Shown here piece by piece: positions 14,959-22,398 of a stretch of DNA of 64,000 bases (within the stretch, counting starts at the first letter, position 1; each line of letters begins with the position of its first letter). A program made the translations under genes and the position numbers. This DNA comes from a virus: positions 1 to 64,000 of the IMG/VR virus record IMGVR_UViG_3300033153_006744; one strand, given 5' to 3'. The notes beneath the pieces are model-generated. The model did not search any database, was not told where the DNA came from, and saw nothing but the letters and a program-made list of their open reading frames with translations.

Positions 14959-14987
14959 AGTATAACCTATTTTTAAACTAATGTCAA
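14959..14987 (-). promoter_or_regulatory. Sigma70-type promoter
   Basis: Minus-strand TTGACA, 17 bases, TATACT. It overlaps the end of a candidate 32-codon gene. Confidence 0.8.
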
Positions 14988-15071
14988 GTAGAAATAAAAA
15001 TAATTTATATTTTTACATCTTGCGTGAAGGATTGCCTTACTTCTTTTAAGTTGTTTTATATCAGCTTTCAC
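14973..15071 (-). CDS. Candidate 32-aa peptide
   Basis: A GTG start (VKADIKQLKRSK...) follows AAGGAGACAAC at normal spacing. The peptide is basic at first and aromatic-hydrophobic at the end. The last third coincides with the promoter of the next operon, so that end is constrained by DNA function. May be a real small gene or a decayed remnant. Confidence 0.4.
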   Translation of the reverse strand: MKADIKQLKRSKAILHARCKNINYFYFYLTLV

Positions 15072-15080
15072 GTTGTCTCC

Positions 15081-15470
15081 TTAAATTCCACTCATTGATC
15101 TAATGTTAGAAAATCTTTTAGCTAGTCTTTTGTGTAATATTTTTGTTATATATTTACTATGTGTTTTCATATACTGCTTATTGTCACTTATATATTTGGC
15201 AGTCATGTTTTCATGTCCATTAAAGAGTTCACCTGATTCTAATTCATATCTCATTACATTTAAAAAAACAGTTAAGTATACCGTATATTCGCTGAAAAGC
15301 CTAGAGACACTAAATCTCACAAAATGTGTCTCGCCGTCAAGTTTAAATAAATGTTTTTCTCCAGCAATCCCGTAGTTTTTTTCATAAAACCCCCCATCTT
15401 CCATTTGTTTTTGCATAAATTCACTTAATTGCACTGCAAATTCATCTTTTGCTTTTTGTAAATTCAACAT
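15081..15470 (-). CDS. Hypothetical protein, 129 aa
   Basis: Starts MLNLQKAKDEF after GGGGG. Beta section in the middle (HFVRFSVSRLFSEYTVYLTVF) and a basic helical end (KILHKRLAKRF). No family recognised. Confidence 0.65.
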   Translation of the reverse strand: MLNLQKAKDEFAVQLSEFMQKQMEDGGFYEKNYGIAGEKHLFKLDGETHFVRFSVSRLFSEYTVYLTVFLNVMRYELESGELFNGHENMTAKYISDNKQYMKTHSKYITKILHKRLAKRFSNIRSMSGI

Positions 15471-15480
15471 CACTACCCCC

Positions 15481-15876
15481 TTAATTAAATATCTTTTTCG
15501 TATCTAAACTTATAGTCTCTTTTTCCCTCTTTGCTTTTTTCTCCAAAGCTGCCTTAATTCTCTTTGCCTTTAACTCTGCTTTGTTGCCTTTTTCTAGGTC
15601 GTCCTCATGCTTTATATCAAGCTCATTACATTCCAAATTCATTTTATATCTGCCCATACATAGCTCTTTTTTGTATTGCGAAATGTGACCACCTTTAATC
15701 GTATTTATGATGTAGTTTAAAAGGTCTTTATTTTTTAGATTCACATCATAGAAAAATGCACCGAATAAAAATTCTAACTCAAATTCACAGTAGCTAAATG
15801 CTCCGATTTCAATCGTGCCTTTTTGTTCTGCAATTATTTCTTGCATGCTTTCGTTTTTCCATTTTAGACGTTTCAT
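15481..15876 (-). CDS. Hypothetical protein, 131 aa
   Basis: N-terminal globular half with FSYCEFELEFLFGAFFYDV; C-terminal half is a highly charged Lys/Glu helix. One base after the upstream gene ends. Function unknown. Confidence 0.65.
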   Translation of the reverse strand: MKRLKWKNESMQEIIAEQKGTIEIGAFSYCEFELEFLFGAFFYDVNLKNKDLLNYIINTIKGGHISQYKKELCMGRYKMNLECNELDIKHEDDLEKGNKAELKAKRIKAALEKKAKREKETISLDTKKIFN

Positions 15877-16170
15877 TTAGTCCTCTATGTCTTTAATTAT
15901 ATTATCTAAAGTGTCTCTTTTAATTATTACGTCTTTCTTTATCTCTAGCATGATTTTATTAACAGTATCTAGGTTTTTCTTATTAAATATTCCACCCAGC
16001 ATTACTCTGTTATATTGACCTCTGCTCATTAATGCAATTCGTTTTAAAAAATTATTATTACCGCCTCTTTGATGGTAAATAAAATATTCAATATCGCTTG
16101 CATCAACTATATGGAAAAGATTTTCCTGGGGCTTGTTGATAAACTCTAATATTTCTTGTTTTGTTTTCAT
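15877..16170 (-). CDS. Hypothetical protein, 97 aa
   Basis: Soluble alpha/beta protein (LFHIVDASDIEYFIY, RGQYNRVMLGGIF). Contiguous with the downstream gene. GGGGGT ribosome site. No family recognised. Confidence 0.65.
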   Translation of the reverse strand: MKTKQEILEFINKPQENLFHIVDASDIEYFIYHQRGGNNNFLKRIALMSRGQYNRVMLGGIFNKKNLDTVNKIMLEIKKDVIIKRDTLDNIIKDIED

Positions 16171-16180
16171 CTTGTACCCC

Positions 16181-16633
16181 CTAAAATGCTATTATTTTTC
16201 TTTCATATTTTCTGTTAAATTCCTGTACATCTAGTGTGCTTGCATTTTTCAACTCGAAACTAAGGTAAATTCCATCTGCCTTTTCTAAAACACAAGGTTT
16301 TATGCCAAAATAATCGAAGCATTGATAACCTAAAATAATTGAAATATCAACAAAAGTGGAGTTTGCTACATTCAAATACCCACTAAGTTCTTTTATAATT
16401 TCCACAGAAAGTTGGCGATTGATAAAATCTCCTTGAGCTAAACCATAGAAGAAAATACTATAAAAAATATTCATTACTTCACTAGCAATGTCTCTAAATG
16501 AGATTTCTTTCTGATTGTTTCTTCTAATTTCATTTTGTTTTTCCCATTTTGCATTTCTGCAAAAATCGCATTCTTCAATGTCATCTCTTGTTGTTTCAAA
16601 ATCTTTGCCACATTCTCTACATATTTTTTTCAT
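16181..16633 (-). CDS. Zinc-ribbon protein, 150 aa
   Basis: N-terminal zinc ribbon with CREC and CDFC about 18 residues apart, the usual start of phage zinc-ribbon proteins. The remainder is helical then beta, not recognised. First gene of its transcript, behind a type-A leader. The zinc ribbon suggests nucleic-acid or polymerase binding. Confidence 0.7.
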   Translation of the reverse strand: MKKICRECGKDFETTRDDIEECDFCRNAKWEKQNEIRRNNQKEISFRDIASEVMNIFYSIFFYGLAQGDFINRQLSVEIIKELSGYLNVANSTFVDISIILGYQCFDYFGIKPCVLEKADGIYLSFELKNASTLDVQEFNRKYERKIIAF

Positions 16634-16649
16634 CTTGTACCTCCTTTTT

Positions 16650-16668
16650 ATTAAACCCTTTGTTTAAC
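16650..16668 (-). promoter_or_regulatory. 5' leader hairpin, type A (copy 4)
   Basis: Stem GTTAAAC/GTTTAAT (7 bp, terminal G-T), loop AAAGG. One base pair shorter than the others but loop and position are the same. Confidence 0.6.
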
Positions 16669-16674
16669 TATAAC

Positions 16675-16703
16675 ACTGCAACATGTTTTTAAGTAAATGT
16701 CAA
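16675..16703 (-). promoter_or_regulatory. Probable sigma70-type promoter, weak -10
   Basis: Minus-strand TTGACA, 17 bases, TGCAGT. The -35 is perfect but the -10 is poor; its place relative to the type-A hairpin is what supports it. A weak -10 may mean need for an activator. Confidence 0.55.
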
Positions 16704-16725
16704 GTGTTATGTTTGGTTGTTTTCC

Positions 16726-17196
16726 CTAATACCATAAACCTCTAAAAATTCTTCTAAATGCGTCTAATGCCTTGTCAATTATAGCATCTTTCTCTCTAAA
16801 ATCTAAGTTGTCATATTTGTCATTATCTTCATCTAAATAAAGATCAAACCCCTTTATTATAAAATTTAAGTTCTCTATAAACTTTTTTTGAGTATTACAG
16901 GGCTTAATAAAAGTATCTTTGTATTTTTTGTTGAAAGTTTTCAGTCTAGGTAATATCAACTCTATTATTGTATAATCTAAACTCCACAGCTCACTATCAT
17001 CAAAACCTCTTTCAATTCTTTGTTTTTCATATTTCTTTTCTCTTTTGTCATCTATATCTGTTAATGAAAAACATATATTTGGAATGCCTAAATATTTAGG
17101 ATCTATTTTCTTGTTTTTACATTTCTCTAATTTATTTGTGTTTTTTCTTCTTAATCTGTTTTTTAAAATTGTTTCTCTATGTTTAATGTTTTTCAT
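16726..17196 (-). CDS. Conserved phage protein (LWSLDYTI family)
   Basis: Contains ERGFDDSELWSLDYTIIELILPRLKTF, a signature I recognise from many phage proteins of about 150 aa, function unknown. The N-terminal 40 residues are very basic. One-base overlap with the DnaA-like gene suggests coupled expression, and so perhaps a link with replication. Confidence 0.7.
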   Translation of the reverse strand: MKNIKHRETILKNRLRRKNTNKLEKCKNKKIDPKYLGIPNICFSLTDIDDKREKKYEKQRIERGFDDSELWSLDYTIIELILPRLKTFNKKYKDTFIKPCNTQKKFIENLNFIIKGFDLYLDEDNDKYDNLDFREKDAIIDKALDAFRRIFRGLWY

Positions 17197-18164
17197 TACT
17201 TCTCCTTGTTCTCCATAGTTCGCATAGTTCTATAAATGTTTTGTATTGTAAAATTCATAAATGTAGCTATTTCATTAACAGAAAAACCACCTTCAACACA
17301 TTCTTTTATTATTTGTTTTTTTACCCTCATTGTTCTTGAATCTCTTTTCTTAAGGTGCTCAACTAATAACCCGTTTTTCTTTAAAATTTTATTAGCTATC
17401 TTTTTTAAATCATGATTTATCATTTTTTTGCATATAGGCATTAATATATAATTAACATCAGATGGGGTTAATTTCCTTTTATATGAAAAATAATCTGACT
17501 TTATGTCTTTAAAAACTCTTATTAGTTGCCTAATACTTAAACCCAGATCAAATATTCTATCAAAAGTTGTTTTATCTATATAGTTATTAACATCTTTAAA
17601 CAATTGCAATATTATCTTAGAACTAGTTTCAGAGTCATTAGATTGGGATATATGAACATTTACAAAATTTTCGCCCATTAACCTGTCGGAAATTCTTTTA
17701 GCAAAATCAAAGTCATCTAAACTTGTGTCAGAGGATATAACAATAAAGCTTTTACAATCCTCTGCTTGCCTTAGCATTTCAAATAATTTAGAATGTATAA
17801 ATTGAGAATTCTTAGTAATTACAGATTGAAAATCATCTATTATCAATATTTTACCAGCCCTACTCATGTCATATTTTGAGTTTCTAGAAAATACACTCAC
17901 ATCATCTTTGCCTTCGCTCTTAAAATCAAAGCAATATTTTTTAAAATCTGACCCAGAACCAAAAACATAATCATGATCACTTAATTCTAATACACCAGCC
18001 AGAGCTTTCATTAAGTGGGTTTTTCCAGAACCTGATGCACCAGTTAATAAAATACCTTCTACTAAATCCTCATCGTAGTAAACTCTTTTTCCTAAAGCCT
18101 GTACTTTGTCAAACGCTCTCTTGTTGCCACCGTGAATAATAAAATTTTTAAAACTTTGTTCCAA
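17196..18164 (-). CDS. DnaA-like AAA+ replication initiator
   Basis: Walker A GASGSGKTH (residues 42-50) and Walker B ILIIDD (106-111) place it in the DnaA/DnaC AAA+ clade. SIRQLIRVFKDI resembles the sensor-2 helix of DnaA (NIRELEGAL). The last 50 residues (RVKKQIIKECVEGGFSVNEIATFMNFTIQNIY) are laid out like DnaA domain IV, a helix-turn-helix that binds origin DNA. DnaA domain I is absent. Length 322 aa. It likely opens the phage origin, probably the AT-rich stretch just upstream, and loads host helicase. A DnaC-type loader is the alternative, but a DnaC would lack the HTH. Confidence 0.75.
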   Translation of the reverse strand: MEQSFKNFIIHGGNKRAFDKVQALGKRVYYDEDLVEGILLTGASGSGKTHLMKALAGVLELSDHDYVFGSGSDFKKYCFDFKSEGKDDVSVFSRNSKYDMSRAGKILIIDDFQSVITKNSQFIHSKLFEMLRQAEDCKSFIVISSDTSLDDFDFAKRISDRLMGENFVNVHISQSNDSETSSKIILQLFKDVNNYIDKTTFDRIFDLGLSIRQLIRVFKDIKSDYFSYKRKLTPSDVNYILMPICKKMINHDLKKIANKILKKNGLLVEHLKKRDSRTMRVKKQIIKECVEGGFSVNEIATFMNFTIQNIYRTMRTMENKEK

Positions 18165-18655
18165 TTTAATCTCCTTATTTAACTTATAAACAAAAACGCT
18201 ATCTAAACAAATAGCATGGTTTATTTAAAATGTCAAGCTTTTCTTTAAAGTAGCTACAAAAACTAAACATATATTTATTGTAACTCTAAACAAATACGAT
18301 TATAAAGCATTAATTTAAAAAGAAATTAACCTAAAAAAAATGAAAAAGCTATAGTAGATTAGAGTTTATATATATATTATATTAAAATAATCTAATACTC
18401 TAAAGATACCTTGTTTTTTCAGGTGTTACTTCAATCAAATCAACGCATTATGTTTAAGTTTTTTTAAAGTTTGTTTATCAGTTGTTTAAGCTTTTATGCA
18501 CGTTTCTAGTAACCCCTTACTCCCCGCATTCAACCCTCCGTCAATACAAATGCTTGTGTTTTGGATAATTCTTTGTTATTTCATGCAATGCGATTGATTT
18601 AAGTGGGTGTTAGGTGGATTTATTGTTCTGCTTTATTCTTTAGATCTAAGTGGTG
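18165..18655 (-). other. Non-coding AT-rich stretch, probable replication origin
   Basis: About 490 bases without a convincing gene, next to the DnaA-like gene. It holds (a) TCTAAACAAATA twice (18202-18213, 18285-18296) and a near copy around 18262; (b) a palindromic AT-rich core at 18355-18404, with TAGATTA/TAATCTA and AGAGT/ACTCT arms around a run of only A and T; (c) GGTGTTA three times (about 18422, 18605, 18651); (d) TGTTTAAG twice (about 18450, 18483); (e) a G-rich minus-strand tract at 18513-18540. Repeats, unwinding core and nearby initiator are the usual marks of an origin. Confidence 0.6.
18208..18236 (-). promoter_or_regulatory. Promoter of DnaA-like gene
   Basis: Minus-strand TTGACA, 17 bases, TATTTG. 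The -10 lies inside one copy of the TCTAAACAAATA repeat, so binding of the initiator to that repeat would repress its own gene. Autoregulation is inferred. Confidence 0.6.
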
Positions 18656-18823
18656 TTAGATCAAACTATCTTTTACTCTGCCAATGTGGTCTTTAATTTT
18701 GTATGTTATTTCTAATATTAAATCGTCATCATCAATTTCATTGCATTCACACCAGTACTCAAAGTCATCTTCTCCGCTAGTAATGAAAGCTCTTGCTAAT
18801 AGTTTAATTATATTTTCTTTCAT
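18656..18823 (-). CDS. Small acidic protein, 55 aa
   Basis: Starts MKENIIKLLARAF after AAGGAG; a longer frame has no site. Contains YWCECNEIDDDDLILEI. Last gene before the origin region. Function unknown. Confidence 0.6.
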   Translation of the reverse strand: MKENIIKLLARAFITSGEDDFEYWCECNEIDDDDLILEITYKIKDHIGRVKDSLI

Positions 18824-18834
18824 TATTCGTCTCC

Positions 18835-18984
18835 TTAAATTATCCATTCTGAGAAAATTACTCTATTGTGATCTAAAAATGGCAATGGTTTGCAAATTAA
18901 TTTTGACATACAAGCCGGATGCCATGCTGGATATTTCTCAATACCCAGTAATTCCAAAAATCTAAATGTTATATATCCATTCAT
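18835..18984 (-). CDS. Small protein, 49 aa
   Basis: MNGYITFRFLELLG..., with cysteines in ACMSKLICK and Trp/Pro-rich YPAWHPA. Strong GGGGGT site; two adjacent ATGs, of which the second is used. Overlaps the stop of the upstream gene. Function unknown. Confidence 0.6.
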   Translation of the reverse strand: MNGYITFRFLELLGIEKYPAWHPACMSKLICKPLPFLDHNRVIFSEWII

Positions 18985-19259
18985 CATCTACCCCCATCTC
19001 TTTTGTTTATATAATCTTTAATTACACAATCCTTGCCTCCGCATTCATTGCAAACCGAGAAATCCATAGCTTGTTCTATACAAGATGAGTCTTCAAAAAT
19101 TGCTTTCTTAAAGGCCTCGTTTTCTTCTTCAAGTCTAGCGATTTTTTGGGCATACTCATCCACAAGTTTCATGGCACCCGTAAACAAGGCTTTCTTTTTT
19201 TCGTTACTTTCTTTTAGTCCGCGGTTTTCATTAAATAATTCTTTCATTAATCCATCCAT
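18984..19259 (-). CDS. Coiled coil with Cys cluster, 91 aa
   Basis: Start at MDGLMKELF, six bases after GGAGG. Residues 10-60 form a coiled coil; the end has CNECGGKDC, a probable metal site with the earlier SSCIEQ cysteine. Same architecture as the protein at 13226-13579. Function unknown. Confidence 0.65.
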   Translation of the reverse strand: MDGLMKELFNENRGLKESNEKKKALFTGAMKLVDEYAQKIARLEEENEAFKKAIFEDSSCIEQAMDFSVCNECGGKDCVIKDYINKRDGGR

Positions 19260-19261
19260 TA

Positions 19262-19486
19262 TCAACCTCCTTTTTTATTTATAGCGTTAAAAAAATTCAC
19301 AAAAACCCTTAACAGAAAAACAATTAATACCATTTTTATAGAACTAACAAATGGGACTACAACTATAGACATTATTAAATAATTCCACAGCAAAATAGCA
19401 GTTAATGTTGTCAAAATAATTGCGATGGTCACAAAGGCAAATTCTTTTAAGTAACCCTTTAAAATCGCTTTATCTTTTGTTGTCAT
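19262..19486 (-). CDS. Two-span membrane protein, 74 aa
   Basis: Two hydrophobic segments (FVTIAIILTTLTAILLWNYL and VVVPFVSSIKMVLIVFLL) with a short loop between; N-terminus basic. Shape of a small holin or a superinfection-exclusion protein; location among early genes fits the latter better. Overlaps the upstream gene by 4 bases. Confidence 0.6.
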   Translation of the reverse strand: MTTKDKAILKGYLKEFAFVTIAIILTTLTAILLWNYLIMSIVVVPFVSSIKMVLIVFLLRVFVNFFNAINKKGG

Positions 19487-19668
19487 TTTTGTCTCCTATA
19501 TTTTCTCTTTTTCGTCATCTCTTTCTTTCCAATATTTCTTGACTCTAACCTGCTCTTTTCTTTGATGATCTCTAAATCTTTATCCCTTTTGTTTTCCAGG
19601 AACTCTAAGATATAACGCATGACTTCATAAGCAAATATAAGACATACTATTAAAATAATGAACATCAT
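19483..19668 (-). CDS. Single-span membrane protein, 61 aa
   Basis: N-terminal membrane helix (MMFIILIVCLIFAYEVMRYI) followed by a basic and charged cytoplasmic helix ending KKRKYRRQK. Coupled with the two-span protein downstream. Function unknown; a membrane pair is likely. Confidence 0.6.
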   Translation of the reverse strand: MMFIILIVCLIFAYEVMRYILEFLENKRDKDLEIIKEKSRLESRNIGKKEMTKKRKYRRQK

Positions 19669-19835
19669 GATTTACCTCCTTTTTTATACAGCACATAATC
19701 TACAATTGTTAAAACATCATTTTCAAAAAAGCCAGTCATTTTACAAGAATAATCTTCTCCATTGCTCAAGTCATAATGACAAAAGTATTTTCTGTTAAGT
19801 GAATCTAAAAATGCCTTTGTTATTGTTTTATTCAT
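19665..19835 (-). CDS. Small protein, 56 aa
   Basis: MNKTITKAFLDSL... reads through a beta section (YFCHYDLSNGEDYSC) to YVLYKKGGKS. Overlaps genes on both sides (ATGA at its end), with GGAG before its start. Function unknown. Confidence 0.6.
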   Translation of the reverse strand: MNKTITKAFLDSLNRKYFCHYDLSNGEDYSCKMTGFFENDVLTIVDYVLYKKGGKS

Positions 19836-20016
19836 CTGTTGCTCCCTTGTCTTTGTTAATTATTAGAAAGGCGTGTTTAGATGCTGGATAATCTCGAAAT
19901 TGACTTAACCAATATTCGTGCTGCTTTTGTACGTAATCCATGTCTAACCTATACTTCTTTTTTAGATATTTTCTAAATAACTTTTTTATTCTTTTAATTC
20001 TTATTGATTTATTCAT
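19828..20016 (-). CDS. Basic protein, 62 aa
   Basis: First half is very basic (SIRIKRIKKLFRKYLKKKYR) and could bind nucleic acid or membrane; the second half has EYWLSQFRDYPASKHAF. AGGAGG site. No family recognised. Confidence 0.6.
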   Translation of the reverse strand: MNKSIRIKRIKKLFRKYLKKKYRLDMDYVQKQHEYWLSQFRDYPASKHAFLIINKDKGATDE

Positions 20017-20025
20017 TTTTACCTC

Positions 20026-20199
20026 CTAATCATTCAATTTATCTTCTATTCCTTCAGCCCTAAAAAACCATTTAATTGTGAACATTTTTGTCTCACAAAA
20101 ACTTGCCTCACTTAAGTCACCTACTTTATACGCCTCTTTGCTCATTTCTTTAAAATATTTATAAATATGTATAGCTTGCTCTATGGTGTTTTTTTTCAT
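20026..20199 (-). CDS. Small protein, 57 aa
   Basis: MKKNTIEQAIHIYKYF... to ...EGIEDKLND, helical with ETKMFTIKWFFRAEGIE. CAGGAGACTGA ribosome site. Overlaps the stop of the fibre-tip gene by 4 bases, so both are made together. Function unknown. Confidence 0.6.
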   Translation of the reverse strand: MKKNTIEQAIHIYKYFKEMSKEAYKVGDLSEASFCETKMFTIKWFFRAEGIEDKLND

Positions 20200-20486
20200 T
20201 CAGTCTCCTGTGATATTGTGACATATCCTTTCCATGTCATTAATTGGTTAGTTCCTGCACCAGTTGAGTTTCTAAGTCTAATTATAACTCCGTTATTATC
20301 TGCATCTACAAAACTAGTTGCTGTAATTCCCGTTGCATTAGTAGTTGTAATTGCAACATTTGACACCGTTGGGACACCAGCAGCAATGCGATTAGTTGCA
20401 TATGGAAGATATAAGAATAAATCAACGACATCTTGCACTATGTTTTTCCATCCTAAAGCAGCCCCATAAATTCTTTCTTTATTCAT
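20196..20486 (-). CDS. Stand-alone copy of tail-fibre tip domain
   Basis: The 96 residues align end to end with the C-terminal 93 or so of the fibre protein at 21012-22382: KERIYGA, then GWK, VVD, PYA-NR, IPTVS/VPTVS, DADNNGV, LRNSTG/FRNSTG, QLMTW. About two thirds of positions are identical by eye. It lacks the fibre shaft and has its own promoter, leader hairpin and GGAGG site, so it is expressed separately and early. It may be a soluble receptor mask, a fibre cap, a store for domain exchange, or a leftover of duplication. Confidence 0.75.
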   Translation of the reverse strand: MNKERIYGAALGWKNIVQDVVDLFLYLPYATNRIAAGVPTVSNVAITTTNATGITATSFVDADNNGVIIRLRNSTGAGTNQLMTWKGYVTISQETE

Positions 20487-20508
20487 TGTGACCTCCTAAA
20501 TCATTTTT

Positions 20509-20529
20509 AGCCAAGACCCTTTCTTGACC
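20509..20529 (-). promoter_or_regulatory. 5' leader hairpin, type A (copy 5)
   Basis: Stem GGTCAAGA/TCTTGGCT with two G-T pairs, loop AAGGG, immediately after the predicted transcription start. Confidence 0.7.
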
Positions 20530-20537
20530 TTACATTA

Positions 20538-20566
20538 ACCATAACATATTTCAAGCCTAATGTCAA
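20538..20566 (-). promoter_or_regulatory. Sigma70-type promoter for early left region
   Basis: Minus-strand TTGACA, 17 bases, TATGGT. First promoter after the end of the virion genes; it would drive the fibre-tip copy and the string of small genes to the origin. Confidence 0.8.
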
Positions 20567-20742
20567 GCAGAATATCAATTAAATAATAAATTACTTGTAA
20601 AAAATAGATAAATGTTTTATTGTGATTTAGATGTTGTTATTTTATAGTAGCATATCTCTTTTTGATAGTTCTTTTGCCGGTGTAATTTGTTACCTCCTTA
20701 TTGCATCGGCTTTTTTTATTTGTATTTGTTATGTAATTTTAT

Positions 20743-21003
20743 TTATTTCTCGTCGTTGGTTTTTTCGCAGTTCTTAGCGGATTTTATGAATGTTAGTAAT
20801 TCTTTAAATCCATCTTGATCATATATGTAAACATCTTCTAAGCATTTATGTGCAGCCTTTGTCTCATAGCAAAGTTTATTTCTATGTATTGGCAAATGAG
20901 TTAGCTCTGGCAACTTGCAGTAATTATTAACATAAATTACCTTAGGTCTTTTAATGCAACCTAAAGATAATAATAAAAACAACAATAAAAATAATTTCTT
21001 CAT
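20743..21003 (-). CDS. Small lipoprotein, possible outer spanin
   Basis: Start at MKKLFLLLF after AGGAGG. A hydrophobic signal ends in the lipobox LSLGC (cysteine at 18), so the mature protein is lipid-anchored. The remaining 68 residues have three more cysteine-containing segments (NNYCKLPEL, KLCYE, HKCLE). It is the last gene of the virion operon, where lysis genes often lie; size fits an Rz1-like outer spanin, but Pro-rich content is low. The lipobox favours, without proving, a diderm host. Confidence 0.7.
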   Translation of the reverse strand: MKKLFLLLFLLLSLGCIKRPKVIYVNNYCKLPELTHLPIHRNKLCYETKAAHKCLEDVYIYDQDGFKELLTFIKSAKNCEKTNDEK

Positions 21004-21011
21004 GTAACCTC

Positions 21012-22382
21012 CTATGATATTAAAATATAACCTCTCCATGTCATCAATTGACTTGTGCCGGTTCCTGTTGAATTTCTAAACCTAATAGTCACTCCATTAT
21101 TGTCTGCCTCAAAAAAAGAACTAGTAGTTACACCAGTTGCACCTACTGTTGTAATTGCAACATCTGAAACAGTTGGAATTCCAGCGGATACCATTCGGTT
21201 AGCTGCATACGGAAAACGTAAGAATATATCAACGACACCCTGTGTTGTATCTTTCCAGCCTGAAACAGCCCCATAAATTCTTTCTTTTTTAATTGCAGTT
21301 CCAGAATTATTGACCCAAGTTCCTGCAGTTCTAACAGGTGGCAAGTCTATATCATCAGCTGCAGAAACAGAAAAAGAATCTGACATAATTGTATATCCTT
21401 CAAAGTCATCTATTTCAAAGACACTTACTCCAATTTCTTTTGTATATGAGCCTATTTCACCATTAAATCCAAATATTGTAGCTCTTCCAATGCTGCCAGC
21501 ATCGATTAGCTGTAATTTATCGTTTGTATATGTAGCGGGAATAGATACAACTCTTATGTTTCTCAGTAAAGCTAATCCACCATTAAAGTTTGTACCTAAG
21601 TCAGGATCTAAAAAATATAGTCCAAAAGCCTCAGTTCCATCAACTTGCAAATCTAATATTTTATAACTTGCAAAGCCACTTGTTAGCTCAGTCAATGTCA
21701 TTTCTTTGCTTAACTTGGCTAAATAAGGGTCAACAATGTTGGCAATTTCCATCACTCCGCCCTTTGCAGTTTCTCCCGTTAAATCTATTTTATCACCAAT
21801 AAATTTATACATAACGTCGCTAGCGTCTTCAAAGTTTAACACCATTCCTGATGTAATTTTATCAAGAAATGGAGTTGCACCAGAATTAGTTATAAAATAT
21901 GTTTTAATCCTAATCCCATTTTCATAAACAGGCAGTGTTGTTGGCAGCGGATCAGTTGTCCAGTGAAATTCCTCACCCCTAACAACTATAAATTCAACAC
22001 CATCAAGCAAATGTTTTTTAAATTTTGTCAAACTTTTTGTTTTTCCAACCTCATCGCCTTCTTTTTGATACCATCTTGCAAATATGGAAATATATCTTCT
22101 ATATCCAACTGTTGGAATAACGCTTGCTCCTGTAATGTCTGTTTCGCAATTTACGCTTACCGTATCAGTTGTCTCTAAGCTTTCCCCGTTTGCATCGTGA
22201 CCTTTTCCGGGGTAAATATCAACAAACCATGTATCGTTTTCATTTACTTTCCACCCCGACATTATTCCAATAAAATCAATACCTTTTATGTCGTCTTTAA
22301 ACTGTTTTTTAATGGCTTCTGATATCCACGTTAAATCGCCCCCATTTATAATGTAATCATTTAAAAATTTAAACATATTCAT
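21012..22382 (-). CDS. Tail fibre / receptor-binding protein
   Basis: The N-terminal part (to about 130) has WKVNENDTWFVDIYPGKGHD, similar in style to baseplate-attached fibre heads; a helical and Ser/Thr-rich middle follows; the C-terminal about 95 residues form a distinct tip domain that recurs alone at 20196-20486. Located right after the gpI-like gene, the P2-type place for fibres. AGGAG site with ATG six bases downstream. Receptor unknown. Confidence 0.75.
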   Translation of the reverse strand: MNMFKFLNDYIINGGDLTWISEAIKKQFKDDIKGIDFIGIMSGWKVNENDTWFVDIYPGKGHDANGESLETTDTVSVNCETDITGASVIPTVGYRRYISIFARWYQKEGDEVGKTKSLTKFKKHLLDGVEFIVVRGEEFHWTTDPLPTTLPVYENGIRIKTYFITNSGATPFLDKITSGMVLNFEDASDVMYKFIGDKIDLTGETAKGGVMEIANIVDPYLAKLSKEMTLTELTSGFASYKILDLQVDGTEAFGLYFLDPDLGTNFNGGLALLRNIRVVSIPATYTNDKLQLIDAGSIGRATIFGFNGEIGSYTKEIGVSVFEIDDFEGYTIMSDSFSVSAADDIDLPPVRTAGTWVNNSGTAIKKERIYGAVSGWKDTTQGVVDIFLRFPYAANRMVSAGIPTVSDVAITTVGATGVTTSSFFEADNNGVTIRFRNSTGTGTSQLMTWRGYILIS

Positions 22383-22398
22383 TTAAAACTCCTATATA

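Noticed and set aside
18202-18296. Repeats near the DnaA-like gene as a CRISPR array
   Set aside because: Repeats are only 7-12 bases, unevenly spaced, with no spacer-like units; iteron-like DNA fits better.
20640-20700. Possible short gene after GGAGG in the gap before the fibre-tip promoter
   Set aside because: Only an ATT start at fitting distance and 14 codons; GCCG/CCGGC pairing is too far apart for a terminator. Nothing firm is seen in this gap.
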